A DNA stretch of 64,000 nt, taken from positions 124,001 to 188,000 of the forward strand of contig JAADGI010000015.1 of assembly GCA_013152415.1 (NCBI GenBank), in the 5' to 3' direction. Each line of letters opens with the position of its first letter. The stretch's first letter is position 1. Positions 27,882-37,202 of the stretch are shown in pieces. The notes under the pieces are model-generated. The model saw nothing but the letters and a program-made list of their open reading frames with translations, made no database searches and was not told the origin of the DNA. The translations under genes were made by a program, and so were the position numbers. Source of the stretch: Gammaproteobacteria bacterium (GTDB lineage: Bacteria; Pseudomonadota; Gammaproteobacteria; HyVt-429).

Positions 27882-28827
27882 GGGCCGCCTTAGTCGTGGA
27901 AGGCTTGGGATTGTTGGTTTTTACCAAATCCAGAAACAACTCTTCCAGGCGATTAGTCTTGTTGCGCATACTCAGCACTTCAATACCTTTATCGGACAAA
28001 CAGGTGAATATCTCATTGATGGCCTGCTCTTTTGGAACATCTACCTCCAGAGTTTGGCTGTCTACTTTGCGCAAGACACAGCCTGGGGCCTCGGGCAGAA
28101 TACCGATGGGCCTGGCCAGGTCCAACACAAAGGTCTCACTATCGAGCTGCGCAATAAGATCCTTCATACTGGTATGTTGTACGATACGTCCATTATCAAT
28201 AATGGCGAGATTACGACACAGGCTTTCTGCCTCTTCCAGATAGTGAGTAGTAAGAATAATGGTGGTTCCATTGGCGTTAATCTCACGCAGAAAATCCCAC
28301 ATACTACGACGTAATTCTATATCCACCCCTGCAGTGGGTTCGTCCAGGATCAACAGACGCGGTTCGTGAACCAGGGCACGGGCAATCATTAGACGTCGCT
28401 TCATCCCCCCGGACAACAACCTCGCCTGAACATTGCGTTTTTCCCATAGGCCCAGCTTTTTTAGATAATACTCGGCGTGTTCATAGGCCAGGCCTCGCTC
28501 CAAACCGTAATATCCAGCCTGGTTAACAACGATGTGCTTGACCTTCTCAAATACGCTGAAATTAAATTCCTGTGGCACCATTCCGATAGAGGCCTTAACC
28601 GCTACTGGTGTCGCATCAATGTCCTGGCCAAACACCAGCACTTTACCTGCAGTCTTATTGACTAGCGAACAGATGATGCCAATAGCGGTAGATTTACCCG
28701 CACCATTGGGGCCCAACAAACCAAAGAAGTCACCCTCTTCAACCTCAAGGTCAATACCTTTAAGAGCATAGGCCTCACCTTCACCAGGGTAAACCTTTTC
28801 CAGATTACTAATTGAAATTGCATTCAC
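27871..28827 (-). CDS. ABC exporter ATP-binding protein (YadG-like)
   Basis: Contains Walker A GPNGAGKST (about 38-46), the signature LLSGGMKRRLMIARALVH, and Walker B RLLILDEPTAGVD, with a DrrA/YadG-type C-terminal region (about 225-310) specific to ABC-2 export ATPases. The 318-residue protein pairs with the permease at 27108-27881. It starts 18 bp after the membrane-protein gene at 28846. Confidence 0.93.
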   Translation of the reverse strand: MNAISISNLEKVYPGEGEAYALKGIDLEVEEGDFFGLLGPNGAGKSTAIGIICSLVNKTAGKVLVFGQDIDATPVAVKASIGMVPQEFNFSVFEKVKHIVVNQAGYYGLERGLAYEHAEYYLKKLGLWEKRNVQARLLSGGMKRRLMIARALVHEPRLLILDEPTAGVDIELRRSMWDFLREINANGTTIILTTHYLEEAESLCRNLAIIDNGRIVQHTSMKDLIAQLDSETFVLDLARPIGILPEAPGCVLRKVDSQTLEVDVPKEQAINEIFTCLSDKGIEVLSMRNKTNRLEELFLDLVKTNNPKPSTTKAAHAH

Positions 28828-28845
28828 GGTATAAAAACCTAATAA

Positions 28846-29322
28846 CTATTTTGAGCTAACTTCTTTTGATTCTGCTTTATGCCGTTCCTCTTCATTGGCA
28901 GCGGTACGGCGTCTTAATCGACCACCCACTTTTTGCATAAACTCTCGCCAACTCAATCTACCACTACGGGCCAATTCACCTACCGCCTCGCGGGCCTTGG
29001 GCATAAAGGTGTCATACAAAAAATGACGCAGGCTATCTCTATCAAGGGTCCCCACCCATACAAACAGACTGGCGGAAAATACCAGGAACAAAAGAAATAT
29101 TACTCCCACTACCGGAAGTGGTATCCCCGCCACAGCCTCAAGAAATGCCCTGATACGTTCATGGACATAGATCATAAATTCCATGGTGGCTAGCGCCGCA
29201 GTGAGCAGCACTAACACGCCCACAATGCCATAGCGAAATAACCTGGACCGCTGTTGAATTCGATCCTTAATCGAAAACAACAAGGCCAAACTCATGGCAA
29301 TCAGCAAAAGTGAAATAAGCAT
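28846..29322 (-). CDS. Membrane protein of unknown function upstream of the ABC exporter
   Basis: A 158-residue protein with three TM helices: MLISLLLIAMSLALLFSI, YGIVGVLVLLTAALATMEFMIYV and LPVVGVIFLLFLVFSASLFVWVG. A basic cytoplasmic tail (GGRLRRRTAANEEERHKAESK) follows. No family recognised. Same strand and close spacing suggest cotranscription with the exporter and tpm. Confidence 0.65.
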   Translation of the reverse strand: MLISLLLIAMSLALLFSIKDRIQQRSRLFRYGIVGVLVLLTAALATMEFMIYVHERIRAFLEAVAGIPLPVVGVIFLLFLVFSASLFVWVGTLDRDSLRHFLYDTFMPKAREAVGELARSGRLSWREFMQKVGGRLRRRTAANEEERHKAESKEVSSK

Positions 29323-29548
29323 ATTTAAATTCTTGTCTATATCTTTACGCGGGGCAGTCCAGCACTCTCTTCTTCAACGGACTTTAATGGGGTCGACGAG
29401 AACAAAGATCAAGTAAACACAATGGCCCTTCAGAAAGAATATCGCTAAATGAGAGTTGCTATAAATTGATGGGCCTTGCCGCGCCTATCAACCCATCACT
29501 ATATTCCCTCTGTAATCACTGTGTTTATCCCAGAGACTGAAGATAGGG

Positions 29549-30745
29549 CTATACATTCAGACCCATGGCATGGCGGGCGAGGAAGCTTTTGATCGGTATA
29601 GCCCGGTTCATCAAATCCAAACCCGTGTTTCGTAGGTACGGGAGAGGTGCCACATTGGTGCCAAACAATCGATAAAAACCCTCCATAACAGCCATCATAG
29701 CCAAATTATCACCCTTACGCCGACGCTCATAACGCCGCAGAACATTATGCTTCCCAATATCCTTTTTCGCCCCTAGGGCCATTGAGATCACCTCCACCAA
29801 ACCGGCCACATCGGCTAAACCCAGATTGGCACCTTGCCCCGCCAGGGGGTGTATGGTGTGGGCGGCATCACCCACCAACACCAAACGCTGCCCTATGTAG
29901 GAGTCGGCATGAGCCAGAGATAGGGGAAATGCAGCACGCTCGCTGATCCATTCCACCGCACCCAATCGTCCGTCCAGGGCATCACTCAAGACAAGTTTAA
30001 ATTCATTGGCATCCAAGGACATGAGTCGCTGGGCCTTGGTGTCAACATTGGTCCAAACGATGGAACAATACCCATTATCCAATGGCAAGAAGGCCAACGG
30101 GCCGGTAATCAAAAATCGCTGCCACGCAGTTTCCTGATGAAACAATTCAGTCTGCACGGTGGCAACAATGGCCTGCTGCCCGTAGGACCACCCTCGAACC
30201 TCAATCCCCGCATGTTTTCTAAGCTGTGACCGAGCACCATCTGCACCCACCAAAAGCGTGGTAGCCAGAGTTGCGCCACTGGCAAGCCTCAGAGTCACCG
30301 CCTCGTCTCCATCGACAATTTCGCAAATAGTCTGCTCCAGCAACAAACTGACATTCTGCTGGCTGCGAATCCTGTCCAGGAGGGCGGCAACAATCACTCT
30401 GTTTTCGATGATGTGTCCAAGATGAGGCTCACCCAACTCTGCACTATCAAAATGTATCTCACCCCTTCCTTCGGTATCCCACACCCGCATATTACGATAC
30501 GGACTCACCCGCCGCCCAACCATTCCCTGCCAGGCACCTAAGGATTTGAAAATATTTTCTGAGGCCCGGGTGATGGCGCTCACCCGTAAATCATATTCTA
30601 TTTTATCCCCATCATTTTGAGTACGTGGTACATGGGCATCTACCAAACCGACACGCAGCCTTAAACCACCCAGGGCACAAGCCAGGGTCGCACCGACAAT
30701 ACCGGCACCGACAATCAGAACATCAAATTTTTGTGTGTCTGGCAC
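29549..30745 (-). CDS. ubiI: Ubiquinone-ring FAD monooxygenase UbiI-type (VisC)
   Basis: FAD-dependent aromatic hydroxylase of ubiquinone biosynthesis, most likely the C5 step. The N-terminus has GAGIVGATLACALGG, the DG region is LLVGADGARSQLRKHAG, and LVLVGDAAHTIHPLAGQGANLG is the second FAD motif with the GD form usual for UbiI/VisC. 398 residues. It lies 30 bp after ubiH in the pepP-ubiH-ubiI order typical of gammaproteobacteria. UbiF (C6) is the alternative. Confidence 0.88.
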   Translation of the reverse strand: MPDTQKFDVLIVGAGIVGATLACALGGLRLRVGLVDAHVPRTQNDGDKIEYDLRVSAITRASENIFKSLGAWQGMVGRRVSPYRNMRVWDTEGRGEIHFDSAELGEPHLGHIIENRVIVAALLDRIRSQQNVSLLLEQTICEIVDGDEAVTLRLASGATLATTLLVGADGARSQLRKHAGIEVRGWSYGQQAIVATVQTELFHQETAWQRFLITGPLAFLPLDNGYCSIVWTNVDTKAQRLMSLDANEFKLVLSDALDGRLGAVEWISERAAFPLSLAHADSYIGQRLVLVGDAAHTIHPLAGQGANLGLADVAGLVEVISMALGAKKDIGKHNVLRRYERRRKGDNLAMMAVMEGFYRLFGTNVAPLPYLRNTGLDLMNRAIPIKSFLARHAMGLNV

Positions 30746-30775
30746 AATACTAATGGGGCTTGATTTCTGGAAGGA

Positions 30776-32014
30776 TCACTGTAGGCCCAGACCTTGCGCC
30801 AAGCGAGGTAACTTCCCGGACAAGCCCATAGTGCGGCGCATCAAACCACGCTTTAGTGGCGGAAAAATATCCACTGCTATGAGCCCAAAATTGCGGACCA
30901 TAGTCAACGGAAAAAACTCGTTTGAGAAAACACGCACCAGACCATCGGTAAAAGACGTTACCATACGATGGTCATGCTTGCGCCACTGGGCATAACGCCC
31001 CAGGAGTGAACTACTGCCCACATCCTGGCCAACACCATGACCATCACATAAAACCTGGGCTAACACTGCCACATCGCGTAACCCAAGATTAAAACCCTGG
31101 CCAGCAACAGGATGCAAGGCATGGGCGGCATTACCGATAAGGGCTATGCGAGATTGAATATGTTCATCGACCTGGGAGAGAAATAAGGGGTAGGCGCTAC
31201 GCTTGCCTACCTTTAGGAACGGCCCCAGGCGATCCCCGAAGTGGCTGTGTAAACGTTCTAGAAATTCGCTATTACTAAGAGCAAACAGGGCATCCACATC
31301 TTGTGGATTGACACTCCACACCAGGGAATAACGCTTGCCCGCCATGGGTAGCAAGGCTACCGGACCGCAGGGCGTAAATCGTTCAAATGCCACATTGTGA
31401 TGGGTATTTTTGATGCTGACATTGGCCACCACTGCAGTCTGCCCATAGTCCACCCGTCGCACAGCAATGCCCAACTTCTCTCGTGCACCAGAACGTCCAC
31501 CATCGGCAATGACAACGAGCTTGCTACGGAGCTCTTGTTTCTCGCCTTGCGCTTCAATGCTAACGGTTGCAGCGTCTGAACCGACTTTGAGCTCCTTCAT
31601 GGTGGCCGGACAAATAACCCTTATATTTTTAAATCCTCGCATGGCATCGAGCAAGGATTCACCCACCACTCGATTCTCAACCACGTAGCCCAAAGCCTCG
31701 GTTCCGGCAGTTTTCCTATCCAGCCTTACAAAGCCAAACTGACCCCGTTCCGAAATATGTATTTGATGGATAGGCGTCACACCCCGGGCCTCAATACCCG
31801 GCCACACCCCCATCCCCTCAAATATACGCCGCGACCCATACGTCAAGGCCACACTACGATCATCATAACTAGGCTGGCCAACATCACCCAGGGCCACCAC
31901 CTCGATCACTGCGATGCACAAGCCAGTGGGGGCCAAGGCCACCGCAAGGCTGGCACCGACGAGTCCACCCCCCACGATGACCACATCATAGTCAGGTGTC
32001 ACCGTATCACCCAT
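30776..32014 (-). CDS. ubiH: 2-octaprenyl-6-methoxyphenol hydroxylase UbiH
   Basis: A 412-residue paralogue of the next gene. It has GGGLVGASLAVALAP at the N-terminus, VSDRG-like HISERGQFGFV, and the second FAD motif in the UbiH-specific GN form: ALIGNAAHALHPVAGQGFNLG. It performs the C1 hydroxylation in ubiquinone biosynthesis. Its ATG overlaps the pepP end by 8 bases, so pepP-ubiH are coupled. Confidence 0.92.
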   Translation of the reverse strand: MGDTVTPDYDVVIVGGGLVGASLAVALAPTGLCIAVIEVVALGDVGQPSYDDRSVALTYGSRRIFEGMGVWPGIEARGVTPIHQIHISERGQFGFVRLDRKTAGTEALGYVVENRVVGESLLDAMRGFKNIRVICPATMKELKVGSDAATVSIEAQGEKQELRSKLVVIADGGRSGAREKLGIAVRRVDYGQTAVVANVSIKNTHHNVAFERFTPCGPVALLPMAGKRYSLVWSVNPQDVDALFALSNSEFLERLHSHFGDRLGPFLKVGKRSAYPLFLSQVDEHIQSRIALIGNAAHALHPVAGQGFNLGLRDVAVLAQVLCDGHGVGQDVGSSSLLGRYAQWRKHDHRMVTSFTDGLVRVFSNEFFPLTMVRNFGLIAVDIFPPLKRGLMRRTMGLSGKLPRLAQGLGLQ

Positions 32015-33311
32015 TCATAATGGTCTCTATTTCATCAACCGTCTTGGGTATACCGCTACTCAGCACATCATTACCGCCACGAGTAATCAATATATCGTCC
32101 TCAACCCGGATACCGATCCCCCACCAACGCTTATCCACATCTTTACTGCCGGAGGCAACATACAAACCGGGTTCAACCGTCAGCGTCATCCCCGGCTCCA
32201 GCAGACGCCATTCATCTTCCACTTTATAGTCACCCACATCATGCACATCCATACCCAGCCAATGACCGGTACGGTGCATATAAAACCGGCGGTAGTCTTT
32301 TTGCTCGATGAGTTGATCCCGATTGCCGTTTAATAATTTAAGATCGACCAGCCCATCCACCAAGACCTGGACCGCTTTCTCATGGGGCTCATTCCAGTGA
32401 TTACCCGGTTGAACCGATTCTATGGCGGCCAGTTGCGCCGCCAATACTACTTCATACAGAGCCTTTTGCTCAGCGCTGAATTTGCCATTAACGGGAAAAC
32501 TTCGGGTAATGTCAGCGGCATAACAATCGAACTCAGCACCGGCATCAATCAGCATCATATCACCGTCCTCCACCCTGGCGTTGTTCTCAATATAATGGAG
32601 AATGCAGGCATTGGGGCCCGAGGCAACAATGGTAGGGTAGGCTGGAAACTGACTGCCTCCGTGCCTGAATTCGTACTCCAGTTCCGCCTGAAGTTCATAT
32701 TCCATCATCCCCGGGCGACAGACCTGCATGGCACGACGATGGGCAGCCACCGACACCTTGCATGCCCGTCGTAAATTCTTAATCTCATCGGGCTGCTTGA
32801 TCAGCCGTAATTCGTGCAATATGTGGCTCAAGTCCACAAACTCCCCAGGGGCGCTAATACCCGTCCGGCCTTTTGACCTCACCTCATTCACCCAATTGAG
32901 CAGGCTTTGGTCAAAATCAGGGTAACGCCCCATGGTACAAAACACCTTCTCCCGATTTTCCAACAAGCCTGGCATGATGTCGCCAATATCTTCAATGGGA
33001 AAGGCATCATCAGCACCGTAAATATCGCAGGCCCCTTCCAGGCCGGCACGATGGCCTTCCCAGATTTCCTTTTCCATATCTCGTTCGCGACAAAAAAGGA
33101 TACATTCCCCGTGCTCACGACCGGGCACAAGCACTACCACCGCCTCGGGCTCAGGGAAGTGGGTAAGATAGTAAAAATCACTGTCCGGGCGAAATGGAAA
33201 GTCTACATCACGATTTCGATTGCGTATGGGGGCCGTAGGTACAATGGCAATCCCACCCTTCATGATCTGCATCACTTCTGTACGACGCTTGGCAAATAGG
33301 TCCTTATTCAT
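32007..33311 (-). CDS. pepP: Xaa-Pro aminopeptidase PepP
   Basis: A 434-residue M24B peptidase with the PepP N-terminal domain (DVDFPFRPDSDFYYLTHFPEPEAV) and a pita-bread catalytic domain. Metal-binding blocks seen are MLIDAGAEFDCYAADITRSFP, MHRTGHWLGMDVHD, TVEPGLYV and GIRVEDD. It removes N-terminal residues preceding proline. Head of the pepP-ubiH-ubiI cluster, 32 bp after ygfB. Confidence 0.95.
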   Translation of the reverse strand: MNKDLFAKRRTEVMQIMKGGIAIVPTAPIRNRNRDVDFPFRPDSDFYYLTHFPEPEAVVVLVPGREHGECILFCRERDMEKEIWEGHRAGLEGACDIYGADDAFPIEDIGDIMPGLLENREKVFCTMGRYPDFDQSLLNWVNEVRSKGRTGISAPGEFVDLSHILHELRLIKQPDEIKNLRRACKVSVAAHRRAMQVCRPGMMEYELQAELEYEFRHGGSQFPAYPTIVASGPNACILHYIENNARVEDGDMMLIDAGAEFDCYAADITRSFPVNGKFSAEQKALYEVVLAAQLAAIESVQPGNHWNEPHEKAVQVLVDGLVDLKLLNGNRDQLIEQKDYRRFYMHRTGHWLGMDVHDVGDYKVEDEWRLLEPGMTLTVEPGLYVASGSKDVDKRWWGIGIRVEDDILITRGGNDVLSSGIPKTVDEIETIMNG

Positions 33312-33343
33312 GGTGTATTAGACTCGCCGCAAACTGGTGCACA

Positions 33344-33904
33344 CTAGTGGATCAACTTGGGCTGTTTGCTGTTATTGTCCGGTTGCATCTCTTCGTAGAT
33401 AAGCTGAACCCCGGTACGCACATACTCAACCAATTCTGTCAAAGCCCGTTCCTGCCCCTCACTATCTAATTCATTGTCCGGCACCACCTCTGATATTTTC
33501 AATAAATCTTTGACGATCTCACCCGCATCACCAGGTAGATGACCAAGATCAATAATACCACCCTCTACCAAACCATAGAGGAATCCCCGGCACCATCCGG
33601 CCAGCACATCAGTCTGTCTGTCCAATTCTTCATTATCCTCGTCGGGCAACAACAGTATGAATTCACCCATGGCCTCTTCCAGCAATTCACGAGTCTGCTG
33701 ATGCAGGCTGCTCAGATGTCCAACGACCGTTTGGCCTTTGGGTGAATCAAGCCCATACTGACTAAAAGCGCCCCGCAACATTTCAGCAACATCGCCCTCT
33801 TGTGTAGCGCAAACCAGACCAGACACCAAGCCATGGGCCTCTGCAGCATCAATGGGCAGCCCACAATCCGTCAATAGATCGGTCAATTCCTCATAAATCG
33901 CCAT
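33344..33904 (-). CDS. ygfB: UPF0149 family protein YgfB
   Basis: A 186-residue acidic protein with the YgfB pattern: AAEAHGLVSGLVCA near the N-terminus, then LLPDEDNEELDRQTDVLAGWCRGFLYGL, and RALTELVEYVRTGVQLIYEE. The location directly upstream of pepP is conserved in gammaproteobacteria. In Pseudomonas YgfB has been linked to transcriptional control of beta-lactamase expression; the role here is open. Confidence 0.9.
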   Translation of the reverse strand: MAIYEELTDLLTDCGLPIDAAEAHGLVSGLVCATQEGDVAEMLRGAFSQYGLDSPKGQTVVGHLSSLHQQTRELLEEAMGEFILLLPDEDNEELDRQTDVLAGWCRGFLYGLVEGGIIDLGHLPGDAGEIVKDLLKISEVVPDNELDSEGQERALTELVEYVRTGVQLIYEEMQPDNNSKQPKLIH

Positions 33905-34021
33905 ATTTACCCACTCTCAATGTCCGCTTAACCGGTGGATGATCCAGATAGGCCACGGCAGGCACAGTAACAGAACCACCCGGTGGCAGAGATATATAGT
34001 ATTATTATAATAATATGCCAA

Positions 34022-34087
34022 GGTGCAATATAGTGGGTCTGCGGCAACAACCGTTGACCCACCCCAGTGTCAGCCCTATATTGCACC
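34022..34087 (+). promoter_or_regulatory. Long nested hairpin in the leader before the zapA operon
   Basis: GGTGCAATATAG (34022-34033) and CTATATTGCACC (34076-34087) are perfect 12-bp inverted repeats. Directly inside them TGGGTC (34034-34039) pairs with GACCCA (34056-34061). The GTG start of the next gene is 22 bases after the hairpin, so it may be a leader hairpin, a divergent terminator for the ygfB side, or a small mobile palindrome. AT-rich promoter-like DNA (33991-34015) precedes it. Confidence 0.45.
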
Positions 34088-34109
34088 CTAGGCCAGAAGA
34101 GGAAATCCC

Positions 34110-34316
34110 GTGTTAGACGAAGAAATCGAGATACTGGAAGACCAAATATCGTCTCTGGTGGAACTTTGCAAAAAGCTTCGTGAAGAGAACAACTCATTGA
34201 AGGTTGGCAAAAAGGGTCTCACCGAAGACAACGTGCGCCTGGGCGAAAAGAACCGACTGGCGCGCACAAAGATTGAATCTATTATTGGCAAACTCAAGGC
34301 ATTGGAGCCACAGTAG
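34110..34316 (+). CDS. TIGR02449 family coiled-coil protein
   Basis: A 68-residue coiled coil (LDEEIEILEDQISSLVELCKKLREENNSLK...) that starts at GTG 34110 with AGAGGA upstream. Proteins of this family are encoded just before zapA in many gammaproteobacteria. They resemble ZapB in being short pure coiled coils, but function is not shown. The stop is directly followed by the zapA start. Confidence 0.85.
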   Translation: MLDEEIEILEDQISSLVELCKKLREENNSLKVGKKGLTEDNVRLGEKNRLARTKIESIIGKLKALEPQ

Positions 34317-34628
34317 GTGAAGCGTCTACAAGAAGGTGTCGATGTATCTATCATGGGGAAAAAGTTCTCGGTGGCCTGCTCAGAAGACGAACGGGATGAA
34401 CTGACTGCGGCAGCCAGATACCTGGATCAAAAAATGAACAGTATTCAGCGTAGCGGAAAGGTTATCGGGCTGGACCGTTGCGCTATAATGGCAGCACTCA
34501 ATATTTCCCATGAACTATTAAATTTGCGTAGCGACGCGGGTCTGTCGGAAGAGTTTGAATCAAAATTAAAGCTATTGCAGAATAAGGTCAGTTCCGCATT
34601 ACATGAGCAAAAAGAGCTGAAGCTGTAA
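34317..34628 (+). CDS. zapA: Cell division protein ZapA
   Basis: A 103-residue FtsZ-ring stabiliser. The N-terminal globular part is VDVSIMGKKFSVACSEDERDELTAAARYLDQKM, with the ALNISHELL helix and a C-terminal coiled coil. It starts at GTG 34317 directly after the preceding stop, implying coupling. It is followed by 6S RNA and fau, the conserved gammaproteobacterial order. Confidence 0.94.
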   Translation: MKRLQEGVDVSIMGKKFSVACSEDERDELTAAARYLDQKMNSIQRSGKVIGLDRCAIMAALNISHELLNLRSDAGLSEEFESKLKLLQNKVSSALHEQKELKL

Positions 34629-34643
34629 CAGCTGACAAGTTTG

Positions 34644-34830
34644 GCGCCACCTGCGGTGTTCGTGATTTTCCGTAGACGCCTTAGAACCTAATATTACATA
34701 TTGGGGACCAATATTGTGGGCATTGTTGTGCATGTCCGGGCTAACCGGAAAGCCTGATGTGCCCCGTAGGCCCCCACTTGAACCGTCTGGTTCAAGGTAA
34801 ACGGGTTTCACGGCACAGGTGGGGGGCGCC
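34644..34830 (+). ncRNA. ssrS: 6S RNA
   Basis: Located between zapA and fau, where 6S RNA lies in gammaproteobacteria. The ends pair: GGCGCCACCTG at 34644 with CAGGTGGGGGGCGCC ending at 34830. The 3' half carries the familiar CACTTGAACC...GGTTCAAGG hairpin (about 34775-34798). The GTCCGGGCTAACCGG part matches the side of the central bubble. At about 187 nt it is the expected size. 6S RNA binds sigma-70 RNA polymerase as an open-promoter mimic. Confidence 0.9.
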
Positions 34831-34867
34831 TCCTACTATCCTCCCGCAAATTACCCAAATAATTGTC

Positions 34868-35464
34868 ATGCAACCAAAAGCGAATCTACGTAAGACATTG
34901 CGTCAACACCGACAAGCCCTGGGGGATGCTGAGCAGGACGAGGCCGCACAAAAATTGGCAGCCCAAATCAATAGACATCCACTATTCAGGTGCAGTCGAC
35001 ATGTTGCTATATACTACCCAAACGATGGCGAAATTGATCCCAGCATTATTTTGAACACCGCATGGCGGCAAAAAAAACACTGTTATCTTCCAATTCTATG
35101 GCCACTGGGTAAAAATCTACTTCGCTTTGCCCCGATCACCCCAAAGAGTCAGCTGGCACTAAACCGTTTTGGTATTCCCGAACCCGCCACAACATCTCGA
35201 GAGATAAAATCTGCACATCATCTGGACCTTATACTATTGCCATTGGTCGCTGCAGACCGACACGGAAACCGACTAGGCATGGGAGGGGGTTTTTACGACA
35301 AGAGCCTTGCATTCCTGCATAGGCGGCGTATCTGGAAACAACCTCACATCATCGGTATTGCCCATGACTTCCAAATTGTAGACAATCTGCCTTCTGACCC
35401 ATGGGATGTCCGATTGGACGCCCTGATTACCGATACCCGTAGCTTTAACTGCACCCCGGGGTGA
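34868..35464 (+). CDS. fau: 5-formyltetrahydrofolate cyclo-ligase
   Basis: Starting at ATG 34868 (MQPKANLRKTLRQHRQALGD) gives 198 residues. The ATP/folate-binding signature LDLILLPLVAADRHGNRLGMGGGFYDKSLAFL is present. It converts 5-formyl-THF to 5,10-methenyl-THF. The conserved position after 6S RNA supports the call. A longer start at 34757 would run into the 6S RNA and is rejected. Confidence 0.94.
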   Translation: MQPKANLRKTLRQHRQALGDAEQDEAAQKLAAQINRHPLFRCSRHVAIYYPNDGEIDPSIILNTAWRQKKHCYLPILWPLGKNLLRFAPITPKSQLALNRFGIPEPATTSREIKSAHHLDLILLPLVAADRHGNRLGMGGGFYDKSLAFLHRRRIWKQPHIIGIAHDFQIVDNLPSDPWDVRLDALITDTRSFNCTPG

Positions 35465-35527
35465 TACCCTGTCTTTTTGGGATTCTATTTCACCGTTATA
35501 GCATTGCTTGTAACTCAGTAAAATAAC

Positions 35528-35857
35528 ATGAGCCACACCGTTACCATCAAACTAAAATCTACCGGCGAGGTCCTCGCCCACAGTAGTGACCCCGAAAAGC
35601 TGATTCGGCTGGAAGATAACTGGTATTTTCACCCTGATGAAGTGAACCGAACCGAACTGGAAACCAGCGACAGAACCTACACCTGTCCCCACAAGGGCAT
35701 ATGCTTCTGGGTCGACTTAAAATTAAAGCATAGCTACATAAACGATATCGCGTGGGTCTACCCAGAAACCCTACCAAAATATAAACACATTTCAGGTTGG
35801 TATGGGTTTTATCCCAAACACAAGCACTACAACTGCGAAAGCGTGATCAAAACATGA
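35528..35857 (+). CDS. DUF427 family protein
   Basis: A 109-residue protein with the DUF427 core: VLAHSSDPEKLIRLEDNWYFHPDEV, then TYTCPHKGICFWVDL and DIAWVYPETLP. Structures of the family show a small beta-sandwich-like fold; function is unknown. Its stop overlaps the EVE-domain gene start (ATGA), so the two are coupled. Confidence 0.88.
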   Translation: MSHTVTIKLKSTGEVLAHSSDPEKLIRLEDNWYFHPDEVNRTELETSDRTYTCPHKGICFWVDLKLKHSYINDIAWVYPETLPKYKHISGWYGFYPKHKHYNCESVIKT

Positions 35858-36324
35858 ACTATTGGCTGTTAAAAAGTGAGCCGGATGTATTTGGGATTGA
35901 TCACTTGATCAAAATGCCCAGAAAGACCGAGCACTGGGATGGAGTACGCAACTACCAGGCCCGTAACTTTATGCGAGATAGCATGAAAAAAGGAGACCTG
36001 GCTTTTTTCTATCATTCAAATTGCAAGGAACCCGGGATCGTGGGGGTAGTCAGGATAGTACGAGAGGCTTACCCTGATCACACCGCATTTGACCCAAAAT
36101 GTAAGTACTATGACCCCAACAGCGAACCCGCCAAACCACGTTGGTTTATGGTGGACGTCAAGTATGATCGTAGACTGAAACGTCCCATAAGCCTCAAGGA
36201 ACTCAAACAGCAGACCACTCTGAAGAGCATGAAACTGCTCCAGAGAGGCAATCGGCTTTCGGTCATGCCAGTAGAAAAAAGTGACTGGGACCATATTTTG
36301 AAACTTGAAACTGCCTGTTGTTAG
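35854..36324 (+). CDS. EVE-domain protein
   Basis: The start at ATG 35854 gives MNYWLLKSEPDVFGIDHLIK, the canonical beginning of standalone EVE proteins. It continues with TEHWDGVRNYQARNFMRDSMKKGDLAFFYHSNC and PRWFMVDVKY. EVE domains are PUA-like and bind modified cytosine or other modified bases in DNA or RNA. 156 residues, full length. Confidence 0.92.
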   Translation: MNYWLLKSEPDVFGIDHLIKMPRKTEHWDGVRNYQARNFMRDSMKKGDLAFFYHSNCKEPGIVGVVRIVREAYPDHTAFDPKCKYYDPNSEPAKPRWFMVDVKYDRRLKRPISLKELKQQTTLKSMKLLQRGNRLSVMPVEKSDWDHILKLETACC

Positions 36325-36349
36325 GCACACCCATTAACAGGAGAAAAAA

Positions 36350-36943
36350 ATGATTTACCCAAAAAACTTTCTACAACTCATACTAAGTGTTAGTGTATTT
36401 ATAGTGCCTTCTGGAGCAGGGGCGGGTGCCGCCGATGCTGCCAACCCGGTGGTACGAATCACCACCAGCATGGGAGAAATGGAAATCGAACTCAACCCCA
36501 AGGCCGCACCAAAGACGGTGGAGAATTTTCTTAAATATGTTAATGATGGATTCTACAATGGCACAATCTTTCACCGAGTTATGAAGGCTTTTATGATTCA
36601 GGGCGGTGGTTTTACGCCAGGCATGAAGCACAAGGAGGCTTCCGCTCCCATCGAAAATGAGGCCAACAACGGCCTCAAAAATCGACGTGGCAGCATCGCC
36701 ATGGCACGCACCGGTGACCCACACTCGGCATCGTCGCAGTTCTTTATCAATGCAAAAGATAATGCCTTTCTTGATCACACCGCCAAAACCCCTGACGGCT
36801 GGGGTTATACGGTATTTGGCATGCTCACTAAGGGCATGAAAACTCTGGAGGCCATCGAAGGAGTCGCCACAGGGACCCAGTCTGGTCACGGAGACGTGCC
36901 CAAAGAAGATGTGATTATTGAAAAAGTAGAAGTGATTCAATAG
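36350..36943 (+). CDS. Peptidyl-prolyl cis-trans isomerase, cyclophilin type, exported
   Basis: A 197-residue protein with a signal peptide (LILSVSVFIVPSGAGAGA) and a full cyclophilin domain: MEIELNPKAAPKTVENFLKYV, FHRVMKAFMIQGGGFTPG, and SIAMARTGDPHSASSQFFIN. The lead-in residues make it periplasmic (PpiA-like) rather than cytoplasmic PpiB. CAGGAG precedes the ATG. Confidence 0.93.
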   Translation: MIYPKNFLQLILSVSVFIVPSGAGAGAADAANPVVRITTSMGEMEIELNPKAAPKTVENFLKYVNDGFYNGTIFHRVMKAFMIQGGGFTPGMKHKEASAPIENEANNGLKNRRGSIAMARTGDPHSASSQFFINAKDNAFLDHTAKTPDGWGYTVFGMLTKGMKTLEAIEGVATGTQSGHGDVPKEDVIIEKVEVIQ

Positions 36944-37040
36944 TTCACTAACCACCTTCACTACTGTCGAGATGCCCCTGCATCGCTTTATGCGGGGGCA
37001 TTGGCACATAGGATTTTGCTGTTACCAAGGAATAATGATG

Positions 37041-37157
37041 TTCTCGCCAAGGCGCCAAGCACGCAAAGAAAAGCTTGAGTTTGCCCGGCAGATGCAAACC
37101 CCATAGCAATAGTCGCGATAATCCTTCCTTGGCGTGCTTTGCGTCTTTGCGAGAGAT
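37041..37157. repeat. GCAAAG/CTTTGC palindromic element, copy 2 (before the rlmI-like gene)
   Basis: The left arm 37041-37069 (TTCTCGCCAAGGCGCC then AAGCACGCAAAGAA) and right arm about 37126-37157 (CTTGGCGTGCTTTGCG then TCTTTGCGAGAGA) are inverted copies separated by about 56 bases. They occupy the intergenic space between the cyclophilin and rlmI-like genes. Confidence 0.85.
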
Positions 37158-37202
37158 AGAATGATCAAGGAATAACCACCCGAATCGAGGGAAGAGCTGG
37201 AA

